Source: Hyphomicrobiales bacterium (GTDB lineage Bacteria > Pseudomonadota > Alphaproteobacteria > Rhizobiales > MH13). From it: a stretch of 64,000 bases of DNA. Under the pieces are notes generated by a model, which made no database searches, was not told where the DNA came from, and saw only the letters and a program-made list of their open reading frames with translations. Location of the stretch: contig JAEPOK010000001.1 in NCBI GenBank assembly GCA_017642935.1, positions 1,471,192 through 1,535,191 on the forward strand, given 5' to 3'. Shown one piece after another: positions 26,692 to 37,362 of the stretch. Position 1 is the first letter of the stretch; each line of letters starts with the position of its first letter. Made by a program: the position numbers and the translations under genes.

Positions 26692-27945
26692 ATGTCTGAC
26701 ACTGCCCCCTCTACGCGCGCGCCGGAGCAACCGACCGGGATTGCCGATGTCGTGATCATCGGTTCCGGTCAAGCGGGCTTCCAGGTGGCGTCCAGCCTGC
26801 GCCAGAAGCGGTTTGACGGGTCGATTGTGCTGGTGGGCGATGAGCCCTATCCGCCCTATCACCGTCCGCCGCTTTCCAAGGCGGCGCTGAAAGAGGGGCT
26901 CAATGAGGCAACGCTCTGGTACCGACCGGAGGCCTTTTACGCGGCACAAAAGATTGAAGAACGGCGGGGCGTACGGGCGGTTTCAATCGATCGCGCCGCC
27001 AAACAGGTGACCTTGGATGATGGGTCGGTGATCGGCTACGGCCATTTGGTGCTGGCGACCGGCGCCCGCGCGCGAACCCTGCCGCCGGTAATGGGCGTGC
27101 CGGAGGATGCGATCTTCACGCTGCGCACGCTGGACGATGCCCATGCTTTGCAACCCAAGCTAAGGCCTGGTGTGCATGTCGCCGTGATTGGGGCCGGCTA
27201 CATCGGCCTGGAGGTCGCGGCAAGCGCACGGCAGTTGGGCGCCGAAGTTGCCGTGGTCGATCAAGCCGCGCGGGCGATGCAGCGCACCGCCTCGCCGACC
27301 ATCTCGGTGCATTTCCAAAACCTGCACGTTGCGCACGGCGTGCGCTTTCAACTGGCCGACACGGTGGCCGGGCTCGGCGAAGATCCGAGTTTCCGCGCGC
27401 TAGCCTGCGAATCCGGGGCGGAGTTGCCCTTTGACATCGTTGTGGCCGGCATTGGCGTGATCCCGAACGATGATCTGGCGCGTGACGCGGGTTTGGATGT
27501 CGAGGACGGCATCCTCGCCGATGCCCGGGGCCGGACCAACGATCCGGATGTGTTCGCCGCCGGCGATTGCGCGCAGCATGTGCATTCGGGGTTCGCCGAA
27601 CGGGTGCGGTTCGAAAGCGTGCAGAGCGCCATCGATCAGGGCAAAGTGGTGGCGGCAGCGATCCTCGGCGAGGACGATCAGCACAGCGCCGTGCCCTGGT
27701 TCTGGTCGGACCAGTATGACGCCAAGCTGCAGGTGGTCGGCGTACCGACCAGCGATTGCGCAAGCTTCATCAAGGGCGATCCGGCATCGGGGTCGTTCGC
27801 CGTCTATCACATGCGCGGCGAAGATCCGGTGGCGGTCGAGGCCATCAACGCACCGCACGATTTTGTCGTGGCGCGCAAGACGGTTGGGACGGATCGCCCG
27901 CTCGACGAAGACACTTTGGCGGCCCTGGTGCCGATCTCGATCTAA
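26692..27945 (+). CDS. NAD(P)/FAD-dependent oxidoreductase, ferredoxin-reductase type
   Basis: 417 residues from the ATG at 26692; the frame is open further upstream but without protein-like sequence. It has two dinucleotide sites, VVIIGSGQAGFQVASSLRQK (about 20-40) and VAVIGAGYIGLEVAASARQLG (about 165-185). The FAD signature DVFAAGDCAQH is near 290, and the PYPPYHRPPLSKAAL segment is typical of rhodocoxin/putidaredoxin reductases. It should pass electrons from NAD(P)H to a small iron-sulfur partner, but no ferredoxin gene is adjacent. Its stop overlaps the convergent oxyR stop by three bases. Confidence 0.9.
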   Translation: MSDTAPSTRAPEQPTGIADVVIIGSGQAGFQVASSLRQKRFDGSIVLVGDEPYPPYHRPPLSKAALKEGLNEATLWYRPEAFYAAQKIEERRGVRAVSIDRAAKQVTLDDGSVIGYGHLVLATGARARTLPPVMGVPEDAIFTLRTLDDAHALQPKLRPGVHVAVIGAGYIGLEVAASARQLGAEVAVVDQAARAMQRTASPTISVHFQNLHVAHGVRFQLADTVAGLGEDPSFRALACESGAELPFDIVVAGIGVIPNDDLARDAGLDVEDGILADARGRTNDPDVFAAGDCAQHVHSGFAERVRFESVQSAIDQGKVVAAAILGEDDQHSAVPWFWSDQYDAKLQVVGVPTSDCASFIKGDPASGSFAVYHMRGEDPVAVEAINAPHDFVVARKTVGTDRPLDEDTLAALVPISI

Positions 27946-28847
27946 GCGGCGGCTTTTCGGTCCTCGGCAGAGCGTTGCACAACGTCGGCCACCTGGCGCA
28001 GCCGTTCGGCCAGCGGGCTGGTCTTGCGCCAGATCATGCCGATGGTGCGGGTCGGCTGCGGGTCGGGGAAGTGTGCGACGCAGACCGGAGCAGACCGAGT
28101 TTCGACGGAAACCGCCATAGCCGGGATCAACGTCACGCCGATGCCCGCGCCGACCATCTGCACCAGCGTGGCGAGCGAAGAACCATCGAGACCGTCGCGC
28201 GGCAGCATGGATTGGATGTTGCAGAAAGAAAGCGCCTGATCACGAAAGCAGTGCCCCTCTTCCAAGAGGAGAAGCCGCTGATGGCGCAGCGCCTCGGCAC
28301 TTGGCACCGGCGCATCCGCCTGGTCGCGCGGGCGGACGAGCAGAAAGTCCTCTTCGAACAGCGCGACTTCGGTGAAGGAACTCTCCGAGACCGGCAGCGC
28401 GACGATGGCGGTGTCGATGCGCCCCTCCCCAAGCTCCTGAATGAGGCGCGGCGTCATCGTCTCGCGGACATGAATGTCGAGACCGGCATGGCTTGTGGCG
28501 AGATTGCCGATGAGCGTCGGCAGCAGGTAAGGCGCAATGGTCGGAATGACGCCGATGCGCAACCGGCCCGACAGCTCATCGCGCGAGGCACGGGCGAGAT
28601 CGCCCAACTCGTCGACGGCGCGCAAAATGGACCGGGCGCGGACCACAAACGCCTCGCCAAAGCCGGTGAGCCGCACCTCCCGGGCGCTGCGCTCGAACAG
28701 CTTTTCGCCGAGGCCTTCCTCCAACTCCTTGATCTGCATGGACAAGGCCGGCTGAGAGATCGCGCTCGCCTCCGCCGCCCGACCAAAATGGCCGTGACGG
28801 GCGAGCGCCTCGACATAGCGCAGCTGCTTTAGCGTCAGGCTGTTCAT
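27942..28847 (-). CDS. oxyR: Hydrogen-peroxide sensing LysR regulator OxyR
   Basis: 301 residues with an N-terminal LysR helix-turn-helix (KQLRYVEALARHGHFGRAAEASAISQPALSMQIKELE). The two redox cysteines are present at 200 and 209 in EGHCFRDQALSFC, almost exactly the E. coli positions 199 and 208. Peroxide forms a disulfide between them and turns the protein into an activator. It is divergent from katG with a 215-base intergenic region, the classical alphaproteobacterial arrangement, so katG activation is very likely. Identification is firm because both cysteines and their spacing are intact. Confidence 0.95.
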   Translation of the reverse strand: MNSLTLKQLRYVEALARHGHFGRAAEASAISQPALSMQIKELEEGLGEKLFERSAREVRLTGFGEAFVVRARSILRAVDELGDLARASRDELSGRLRIGVIPTIAPYLLPTLIGNLATSHAGLDIHVRETMTPRLIQELGEGRIDTAIVALPVSESSFTEVALFEEDFLLVRPRDQADAPVPSAEALRHQRLLLLEEGHCFRDQALSFCNIQSMLPRDGLDGSSLATLVQMVGAGIGVTLIPAMAVSVETRSAPVCVAHFPDPQPTRTIGMIWRKTSPLAERLRQVADVVQRSAEDRKAAA

Positions 28848-31240
<2,393 letters not shown>

Positions 31241-31270
31241 TCGGTTGGATTAGTTAAGTGAATAGAAGAG

Positions 31271-31297
31271 CGCCGCGGGAAACCGCGGCGTTTTTTT
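31271..31297 (+). terminator. Intrinsic terminator of katG
   Basis: Perfect 8-base stem CGCCGCGG (31271-31278) with CCGCGGCG (31283-31290), a GAAA tetraloop and seven T. It starts 30 bases after the katG stop. Confidence 0.95.
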
Positions 31298-31449
31298 GTT
31301 GGGCGTCAACCGCACCGTGTTCAGGGTCAAAAAGCGTTACTGTTTACTTCCATACTTTTCAAAACATTTCGGGTATGTATTGTTCGCAATAGATCGTTGA
31401 ACTGAACAACGCCAAGAATGTTCGTAGGCCTTTCTCCTAGGAGAATTTG

Positions 31450-32361
31450 ATGGCGATACAACAGCCCGTGATGGATCGACGCTTTTTCTGGACCAAGGTA
31501 TGGGGCGCACCCGATGTTCCCGCCCATGATGCCCTCGCCTTCAATCATGAGAGCACCCGCGATAGTGTTTTGGCTGATATTCTACCAGGCGACATAGTTG
31601 TCTATCTGACGAGCGATGCGACCGAGGCCGACTCAATGATACGCGGTCGAGTAGCTGGAGCCGTTGAAATTGCCGATCCTCCAGAGCCAGTGCTTGTTCA
31701 ACCGCTGCGCGTCAATAGAACTCGGCCCGAGCATTTCCGAAAAGACGGACGTTTCCGTTGGCCGTTTGGAATTACTGTGTCTCGCACTTGGACAGTTATA
31801 GATCAGGAAGCAAACGATGCTCTGGTTCCAGATCATGCTTCGATCGGGATCCAGGGAGCCGCCACAATCCATCCGATGCGATCCGATGAGATACGGCGCT
31901 TTCTTCGTCTACGTGTGAACCAGCAAGTCGAAGGCGAGGATTCTAACCCACAACCCTTTTTGACTTCATTGCGCCGACCATGGCGTCAGAAAGAAGGACC
32001 TCGGGCGGGCTCGCATATTCAACCCGGGAACCAGCTTTATGTTGCTGTCATTGCCGATGACAAGGGCATGACCTTCAAGGTGGGATCCGGGAAATCCGAT
32101 GATCGATTGGCCGACCTAAATAGATACAGAAGGCCTTCGCAGGGAGAGATGCTGTGGTCGATGCATCAGGTATGGGATTTCGATACCACCGTCGCAGCTC
32201 GAGCGGCAGAAGACTACTTATTGATCCAAGCAAAAAGTATGGGCTTTGGATCGAATGATCATAGTGAGTTCATAATGAACATCGGTCTATCCCAGTTATC
32301 TGAACTATTCTCAGAAGCCGTCGAGCAGGGTTGCGCACGAGATGCGTCTATAATCAGTTAA
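31450..32361 (+). CDS. Putative modified-DNA reader and nuclease: PUA/EVE-like domain plus GIY-YIG-like (T5orf172/MUG113) domain
   Basis: 303 residues from the ATG at 31450, with AGGAG seven bases upstream. Residues 10-155 look like a PUA/EVE-type fold: FFWTKVWG, HESTRDSVLADILPGDIVVYLTS, RGRVAGAVEI and FRWPFGITVSRTW. In related proteins this fold reads 5-methyl- or hydroxymethyl-cytosine. Residues 196-265 resemble T5orf172/MUG113 GIY-YIG domains: LYVAVI, FKVGSG (Lys210), RLADLN (Arg219) and AAEDYLLIQA (Glu254). Such fusions suggest a modification-dependent endonuclease. The gene is visibly AT-richer than its neighbours, stands alone after the katG terminator and fits horizontal gain. Domain calls are by eye and need profile searches. 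Confidence 0.6.
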   Translation: MAIQQPVMDRRFFWTKVWGAPDVPAHDALAFNHESTRDSVLADILPGDIVVYLTSDATEADSMIRGRVAGAVEIADPPEPVLVQPLRVNRTRPEHFRKDGRFRWPFGITVSRTWTVIDQEANDALVPDHASIGIQGAATIHPMRSDEIRRFLRLRVNQQVEGEDSNPQPFLTSLRRPWRQKEGPRAGSHIQPGNQLYVAVIADDKGMTFKVGSGKSDDRLADLNRYRRPSQGEMLWSMHQVWDFDTTVAARAAEDYLLIQAKSMGFGSNDHSEFIMNIGLSQLSELFSEAVEQGCARDASIIS

Positions 32362-32537
32362 GTTGTAGAGTAAGACTATTTTCAACACCCTCTATGGCGA
32401 ATTTTTGAAAACGAACCTCTGTTCATGTACATTACGATGAACTTTCTAAATGGTAGAAATGAGGTTTTTTGCTGACAGAACTTCTTCTAAATAAGACAAC
32501 GTATTGGCCAGACAACTATGCTCCGATATACCACTGT

Positions 32538-33233
32538 CTAAACACTAACCGCGTCTCTCAACTGGCTCTCGGCAAGCTCCGCCTTATTCCCCGCCGCGAT
32601 GACGGACCCGCGCTGCAAAACCGTGAACCGATCCGCGCGGGCGTAGGCGAAGTCGAAATACTGTTCCACCAGCACAATCGCCATGGTGCCCTGGTCGCGC
32701 AGATAGTCGATCACGCGTCCGATCTGCTGAATGATGTTGGGTTGGATGCCCTCGGTCGGCTCGTCGAGCAGCAGCACTTTGGGCTTGAGGATCATCGCAC
32801 GGGCGATGGCCAATTGCTGCTGCTGGCCGCCAGAGAGATCGCCGCCGCGCCTACCGCGCATCTCCTGCAGCACCGGGAAGAGCTCATAGATTTCGTCCGG
32901 CACCATGTGCTCGGATTTGGGCAGGCAGGCATAGCCGGTTTCAAGGTTTTCGCGCACAGTGAGCAGCGGAAAGATCATCCGCCCCTGCGGCACATAGCCA
33001 ATGCCATGCTGCGCGCGCCCATGCGCGCTCATTTTACCGAGCACCTTGCCGTCGAGTGTGATCGTGCCACCGGAGGCCGGATGCACCCCCGCCATGGCTT
33101 TGAGCAGGCTCGTTTTACCGACGCCGTTGGTGCCCATGACGCAGGTGACCTGACCGGCCTGCGCTTCAAGATCGACACCGTAGAGGATCTGCGAACCGCC
33201 ATAATGCAAGGTTAGACCTTCAACCTTCAGCAT
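32538..33233 (-). CDS. urtE: Urea ABC transporter ATP-binding protein UrtE
   Basis: 231 residues from the ATG at 33233; the open frame continues upstream across urtD and is discarded. It has Walker A MGTNGVGKTSLLKAMAGVHPASGG, signature LSGGQQQQLAIARAM and Walker B VLLLDEPTEGIQPNIIQQIG. The last motif is characteristic of UrtE rather than LivF. It is the final gene of urtABCDE, which imports urea at low concentration as a nitrogen source. The gap to urtD is five bases. Confidence 0.95.
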   Translation of the reverse strand: MLKVEGLTLHYGGSQILYGVDLEAQAGQVTCVMGTNGVGKTSLLKAMAGVHPASGGTITLDGKVLGKMSAHGRAQHGIGYVPQGRMIFPLLTVRENLETGYACLPKSEHMVPDEIYELFPVLQEMRGRRGGDLSGGQQQQLAIARAMILKPKVLLLDEPTEGIQPNIIQQIGRVIDYLRDQGTMAIVLVEQYFDFAYARADRFTVLQRGSVIAAGNKAELAESQLRDAVSV

Positions 33234-33238
33234 AGCGT

Positions 33239-33979
33239 TTATCTCCCCAGATAGACGTCGATGACGTCTTGGTTTTGGGTGACGTGATCGAGTGAGCCTT
33301 CGGCGAGCACCGAGCCTTCGTGCAGTACCGTCACCTTGCAATTCAAGCGCCGGACAAACTCCATATCGTGCTCGACGACCACCACAGCGCGCGTCTCAGC
33401 AGCCTTCTTCAGGATATCGGTGGTGTGCTCGCGCTCAGCCAGTGTCATGCCGGCGGCCGGTTCATCGACCAAGAGCAGTTGTGGGTCTTGCGCCAGCAGC
33501 ATGCCGATTTCCAGCCACTGCTTCTGCCCGTGCGACAGTTCCCCAGCCTTGCGGGTGAGCTGGTCACCCAGGCCGATTTCCTCGGCCAGTTTTGTAATGG
33601 CATCTGCATCCTCAGCGCTTTTCTTGAAAGCCAGAACGCCAAAGGGCGAGCGGTTTTTCTTCAGCGCCAGCAGCAAATTGTCTTCCACCGATTGGTCTTC
33701 AAACACCGTGGGGCGTTGAAACTTCCTGCCGACACCGGCACGGGCGATCTGGCTTTCCGATAAGCGCAGAAGCGAGGTGCTGGTCTCGCCCCAAAGCACC
33801 TGGCCCTCATCGGGCCGCGTCTTGCCGGTGACGATGTCCATAAAGGTGGTCTTGCCCGCGCCGTTCGGCCCGATGATCGCGCGTAGCTCTGCCGCCCCAA
33901 TGTTGAACGACAGATTGTTGATGGCCTTGAAACCATCAAAGGAAACGGAGACGCCCGAAACCTCCAGCAAAGTGCTCAA
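33239..33979 (-). CDS. urtD: Urea ABC transporter ATP-binding protein UrtD
   Basis: 246 residues. Walker A is IGPNGAGKTTFMDIVTG, the signature is LSHGQKQWLEIGMLL (the LSHGQ form is diagnostic of UrtD), and Walker B is LLLVDEPAAGMTLAE. The C-terminus TQNQDVIDVYLGR is typical. It pairs with UrtE to power the UrtBC channel. Its start overlaps the end of urtC by four bases. Confidence 0.95.
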   Translation of the reverse strand: MSTLLEVSGVSVSFDGFKAINNLSFNIGAAELRAIIGPNGAGKTTFMDIVTGKTRPDEGQVLWGETSTSLLRLSESQIARAGVGRKFQRPTVFEDQSVEDNLLLALKKNRSPFGVLAFKKSAEDADAITKLAEEIGLGDQLTRKAGELSHGQKQWLEIGMLLAQDPQLLLVDEPAAGMTLAEREHTTDILKKAAETRAVVVVEHDMEFVRRLNCKVTVLHEGSVLAEGSLDHVTQNQDVIDVYLGR

Positions 33980-35208
33980 ACCTCCGCCTCCTTCTCGCGC
34001 AGCGAGCCGGTATCCGGGCCAAGGTCCGCGCCATGGCGGTCGGGTGTTTTGCGGTTGATGAAGAGGTCAAACAGCCCGCCAACGCCTTTGGGCGCAAAGA
34101 GCGTCACCAGCACGAAGGAGAGGCCGAGCGCCACCTGCCACCAGCTCACCCACTCAATGGTGTAGAAGCCGAGATCGACATTCGGCACGCGCCCACCGGT
34201 GAACCAGGTGCTCAAAAGCGAAACAAAGGCCGCGCCGATGACCGCGCCATAGAGCCGGCCGCGTCCGCCAATCGCCACCCAAACCGCCAGATAAATCGAC
34301 GCGATCGGCGCGACTTCCGCCGGGTTGATGATGCCAGCTTGCGGATAATAAAGCGCGCCGGCAATGCCCGCCATCACGGCGGTCACGGTGAACACGAAGA
34401 GCTTGTAAGCCTCCACCGGATAACCCAGGAACCGCACCCGCGCCTCATCATCGCGGATGCCGCGAATGACCGAGCCGAATTTGCCCGACACCACCCAAGC
34501 GGCGAACATGTAGGCGAGCCCAAGCGCCACGGCCGACGCCCAGAGGAACCAGACAGATAGGATCGATTGCGGCGTGTCGGCCATGCCCGGAATGTTTTGC
34601 AGGCCTGACAGACCGTTGTTGCCGCGCAGACCGGAATCGTTCTGGAAGAGGTAGAGCGCCAGCGCCAGCGTCATCGCCTGGGTGAGGATGGAGAGGTAGA
34701 CGCCGGTCACGCGGGAGCGAAAGGCCAGCCAACCGAACACCAGCGCCAACAGTCCGGGCACGGCGACCACCAGGATCAGCTGGATGAGCAGGCTGTCGGC
34801 AAACGCCCAGACCCAGGGAAACTCGGAGCTACCCACCACCCCGAAAATCTGTGTGCCGATGGCGTCGACAATCTCCTGGTCTGTGGGCGGAAGCTCGGCA
34901 CCAGCAAGCGAGGCGATCACGATATCCTCGGTGCGGGCGTACATCAGCCACATGCCGATCATGTAGCCGCCAAGGCCGAAGAAGGCGAAGTGGCCGAGCG
35001 AGAGGATGCCACAATAGCCCCAGACCAGATCCATGGCGATGGCGATCAGGCAGAAGCAAAGCGTCATGCCGAGCGTCTTCACCATCGCGGTGGAAACGAA
35101 ACCCGTGCCGAGACCTTCAGAAAGCAGAGTCACGGCAATGGTGAAGAGCGCCAACAGGGCGATGAAGATCATCACCGATGGGTTTTTGACGAGGAAGGTG
35201 CGTTGCAT
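33976..35208 (-). CDS. urtC: Urea ABC transporter permease UrtC
   Basis: About 410 residues from the ATG at 35208 (QRTFLVKNPSVMIFIALLAL); an earlier start in the open frame would cross the intergenic region. The LivM-like fold has about ten membrane helices and contains LVWGYCGILSLGHFAFFGLGGYMIGMW near residue 65 and VWVAIGGRGRLYGAVIGA near 330. It forms the membrane channel with UrtB. Confidence 0.93.
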   Translation of the reverse strand: MQRTFLVKNPSVMIFIALLALFTIAVTLLSEGLGTGFVSTAMVKTLGMTLCFCLIAIAMDLVWGYCGILSLGHFAFFGLGGYMIGMWLMYARTEDIVIASLAGAELPPTDQEIVDAIGTQIFGVVGSSEFPWVWAFADSLLIQLILVVAVPGLLALVFGWLAFRSRVTGVYLSILTQAMTLALALYLFQNDSGLRGNNGLSGLQNIPGMADTPQSILSVWFLWASAVALGLAYMFAAWVVSGKFGSVIRGIRDDEARVRFLGYPVEAYKLFVFTVTAVMAGIAGALYYPQAGIINPAEVAPIASIYLAVWVAIGGRGRLYGAVIGAAFVSLLSTWFTGGRVPNVDLGFYTIEWVSWWQVALGLSFVLVTLFAPKGVGGLFDLFINRKTPDRHGADLGPDTGSLREKEAEV

Positions 35209-35284
35209 TTTCACTTGGCTCCGTTCCTGCGGAACGACCGCATGCATTCTCTCCCCGCTCTGTTCGTCCCGAACAACCGCATGA

Positions 35285-37285
35285 TCACATCTCCGCCGCG
35301 CGGCCTTTGAGCGCGACGATGCCGCGGGGCCGGAACTGGATGAACAGGATGATGAAGAGGATCATGTAGGTCTGCGCGGCAAGCGTGTTGGAGGGGTTGA
35401 GGAACTCGATGAACTTCTGCAAGCCACCGATCATGCCCGCTCCCGCCAGCGTGCCCCAGACACTGCCGACACCGCCGACCACCACGGTCATGAAGCTCTG
35501 CACGATGTATTGCTGGCCCATCTCGGTGGTGACCTGGCCGAACAGTCCGATGGCGACACCGGCAATGCCGGCGATGCCCGAGCCAAAGCCGAAGGTCAGC
35601 ATGTTGATCTTGTCGGGGTTGATGCCCATGGAGGCTGCCATTTTCGGGTTCTGGGTGACCGCGCGCACCTCCAGGCCCAGACGGGTCTTGTTCATGACGA
35701 AGAGGAAGATGGCGAGAAAGACCAGCGCCAGCACGAAGATCGCGATGCGGATGTAGCTGATCGCCACCACATCGTTGATGACCAGCGCGCCATCCAACCA
35801 GTCCGGCGCGGTGAACGGGCGGGCCTGGGTGCCGAAGATGTTCTTTGCGAGCTGCTGAAGCGCGATCGATATGCCGAACGTGGCCAGCAGCGTTTCCAGC
35901 GGACGGTGGTAGAGCCAACGGATAATCAGCCGTTCCATCGCCACCCCTGCCCCGAACGTGACGGCGAAGGCCAAAGGCAGCGCGATGAGGATAGAGAGCG
36001 TCAGGTCCGGCACGAAAAGCTGCACCACATAGCCGGTGTAGGCGCCCATCATGATGAACTCACCATGGGCCATGTTGATGACGCCCATAACGCCGAAGGT
36101 GATGGCAAGGCCGATGGCGGCCAAAAAGTAGATCGAGCCGAGCGACAGCGCATCGAGCGAGAAATCAAGCGCCTGGTTCGCCATCAGATTGATCTCGATG
36201 GATTGCAGCGTGGCGTTGGCCGCATCAGTGACGGCAGACGAGCGCTCGGCGTAGCTTTCAAAGAAGGTGTGGGCATCGAGCGCCGCGTCGATTTCAGCCT
36301 CTGTCGGTGTGGTGGGCACCGTGCCCGCAGCAGCCAGCGTCAGGTAGGCGGCAAGCCGTGCCTCCTGCGTATCCAAGGTTTCGACTGGGACGCCCGCGAC
36401 CTCGCCATCCGTGATGTTGTCGATTAGCGCCGCGCGTATGTCGTCTTGGGAAACCATGGCTGGGGCCAGACGCGCGGCAACAAGCTGGGCATAGGCGTGT
36501 TCGCGCGACAGGTCCTCTGAACCTGGCTCCAACACGCGCGCCACATTGCGCGTGGCGGGTGGCTCATGCGCAGCGGTGACTTCAGTGCGCGTGGAAATCA
36601 GCGGGTTCAAGGCGGCGCGCACATCAAGGCCGATATCACCGGCAAAGCTTTCAATGGCGGCAATGCGCAGCGCTTCGCTCTCTTCGTAAGCGATGGCGAG
36701 GATGCGCTCCAACCGCTGCTTAGCGGCCAGGATGTCCGCATCCTCTTCGCCATCAAGCGACGCACGAAGTGCACCCAAATGGGATTCCTCGGCGTCGCGC
36801 GCGATGGCGGCCAGTGCTTCGCGACGGGTTGCTGGATTGGGGTCGGACAGCTGGAACTGCACCAAAGCCGCGCCGATCATGGAGCGCACGCCGCCATTGG
36901 GGCGCAGTTGGGAAAAGGTGTCGCGCGTGATCTCTTCGACAGTCTCGCCAGTATCAGGGTCGACAGCCTGGTCGGTGCCGTCGATCTCTTGGCCAATGAA
37001 AAACAGGCCATCGGCGTCCCGCTGATAGACCGAGCGTGCTTGCCAAGCGGAAAGAAAATCGGGCGCGCGATCCAATCCGCTGCCGCCAAGCGCATCAATC
37101 GCGGGACCGATGGTGCGGCGGGAGCTTTCCTCGATCAGTTCGCGGTTGTCTTGCAGGATCGTTTGGACCGGCCCCAGGTCCGGAGCGCGCGTGTCCTGCG
37201 AAAGGACCGGGCTTGCGATCAGAAGGGTCGCGGAGATCAGTGTGGCGATGATCAACAACGCGCGGAAGCGGGCAGAATGGAGCAT
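35285..37285 (-). CDS. urtB: Urea ABC transporter permease UrtB with long periplasmic N-terminal domain
   Basis: 666 residues from the ATG at 37285. A cleavable signal (ARFRALLIIATLISATLLIA) is followed by about 330 mostly helical residues with HEAT-like repeats (PATRREALAAIARDAEESHL, QRLERILAIAYEESEALRIAAIESF). The LivH-like permease (about 375-666) then begins at LDALSLGSIYFLAAIGLAITFGVMGVINMAHGEFIMMGAYTGYV. UrtB proteins with an N-terminal extension are known, but this one is at the long end. The extension may contact the UrtA binding protein. Confidence 0.92.
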   Translation of the reverse strand: MLHSARFRALLIIATLISATLLIASPVLSQDTRAPDLGPVQTILQDNRELIEESSRRTIGPAIDALGGSGLDRAPDFLSAWQARSVYQRDADGLFFIGQEIDGTDQAVDPDTGETVEEITRDTFSQLRPNGGVRSMIGAALVQFQLSDPNPATRREALAAIARDAEESHLGALRASLDGEEDADILAAKQRLERILAIAYEESEALRIAAIESFAGDIGLDVRAALNPLISTRTEVTAAHEPPATRNVARVLEPGSEDLSREHAYAQLVAARLAPAMVSQDDIRAALIDNITDGEVAGVPVETLDTQEARLAAYLTLAAAGTVPTTPTEAEIDAALDAHTFFESYAERSSAVTDAANATLQSIEINLMANQALDFSLDALSLGSIYFLAAIGLAITFGVMGVINMAHGEFIMMGAYTGYVVQLFVPDLTLSILIALPLAFAVTFGAGVAMERLIIRWLYHRPLETLLATFGISIALQQLAKNIFGTQARPFTAPDWLDGALVINDVVAISYIRIAIFVLALVFLAIFLFVMNKTRLGLEVRAVTQNPKMAASMGINPDKINMLTFGFGSGIAGIAGVAIGLFGQVTTEMGQQYIVQSFMTVVVGGVGSVWGTLAGAGMIGGLQKFIEFLNPSNTLAAQTYMILFIILFIQFRPRGIVALKGRAAEM

Positions 37286-37310
37286 TGAAATGGGGTGCCT
37301 CACGCGATGA

Positions 37311-37335
37311 GCGGGGAGAGCTGTGCCCTCCCCGC
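37311..37335 (-). other. Hairpin between urtA and urtB
   Basis: Perfect 8-base stem GCGGGGAG (37311-37318) and CTCCCCGC (37328-37335) with a 9-base loop, in the 77-base gap after the urtA stop. No T-run follows on the minus strand. This fits differential expression of the binding protein over the rest of the operon. Confidence 0.6.
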
Positions 37336-37362
37336 CCACAGGATTAGAAGAGAACCAAGTGG

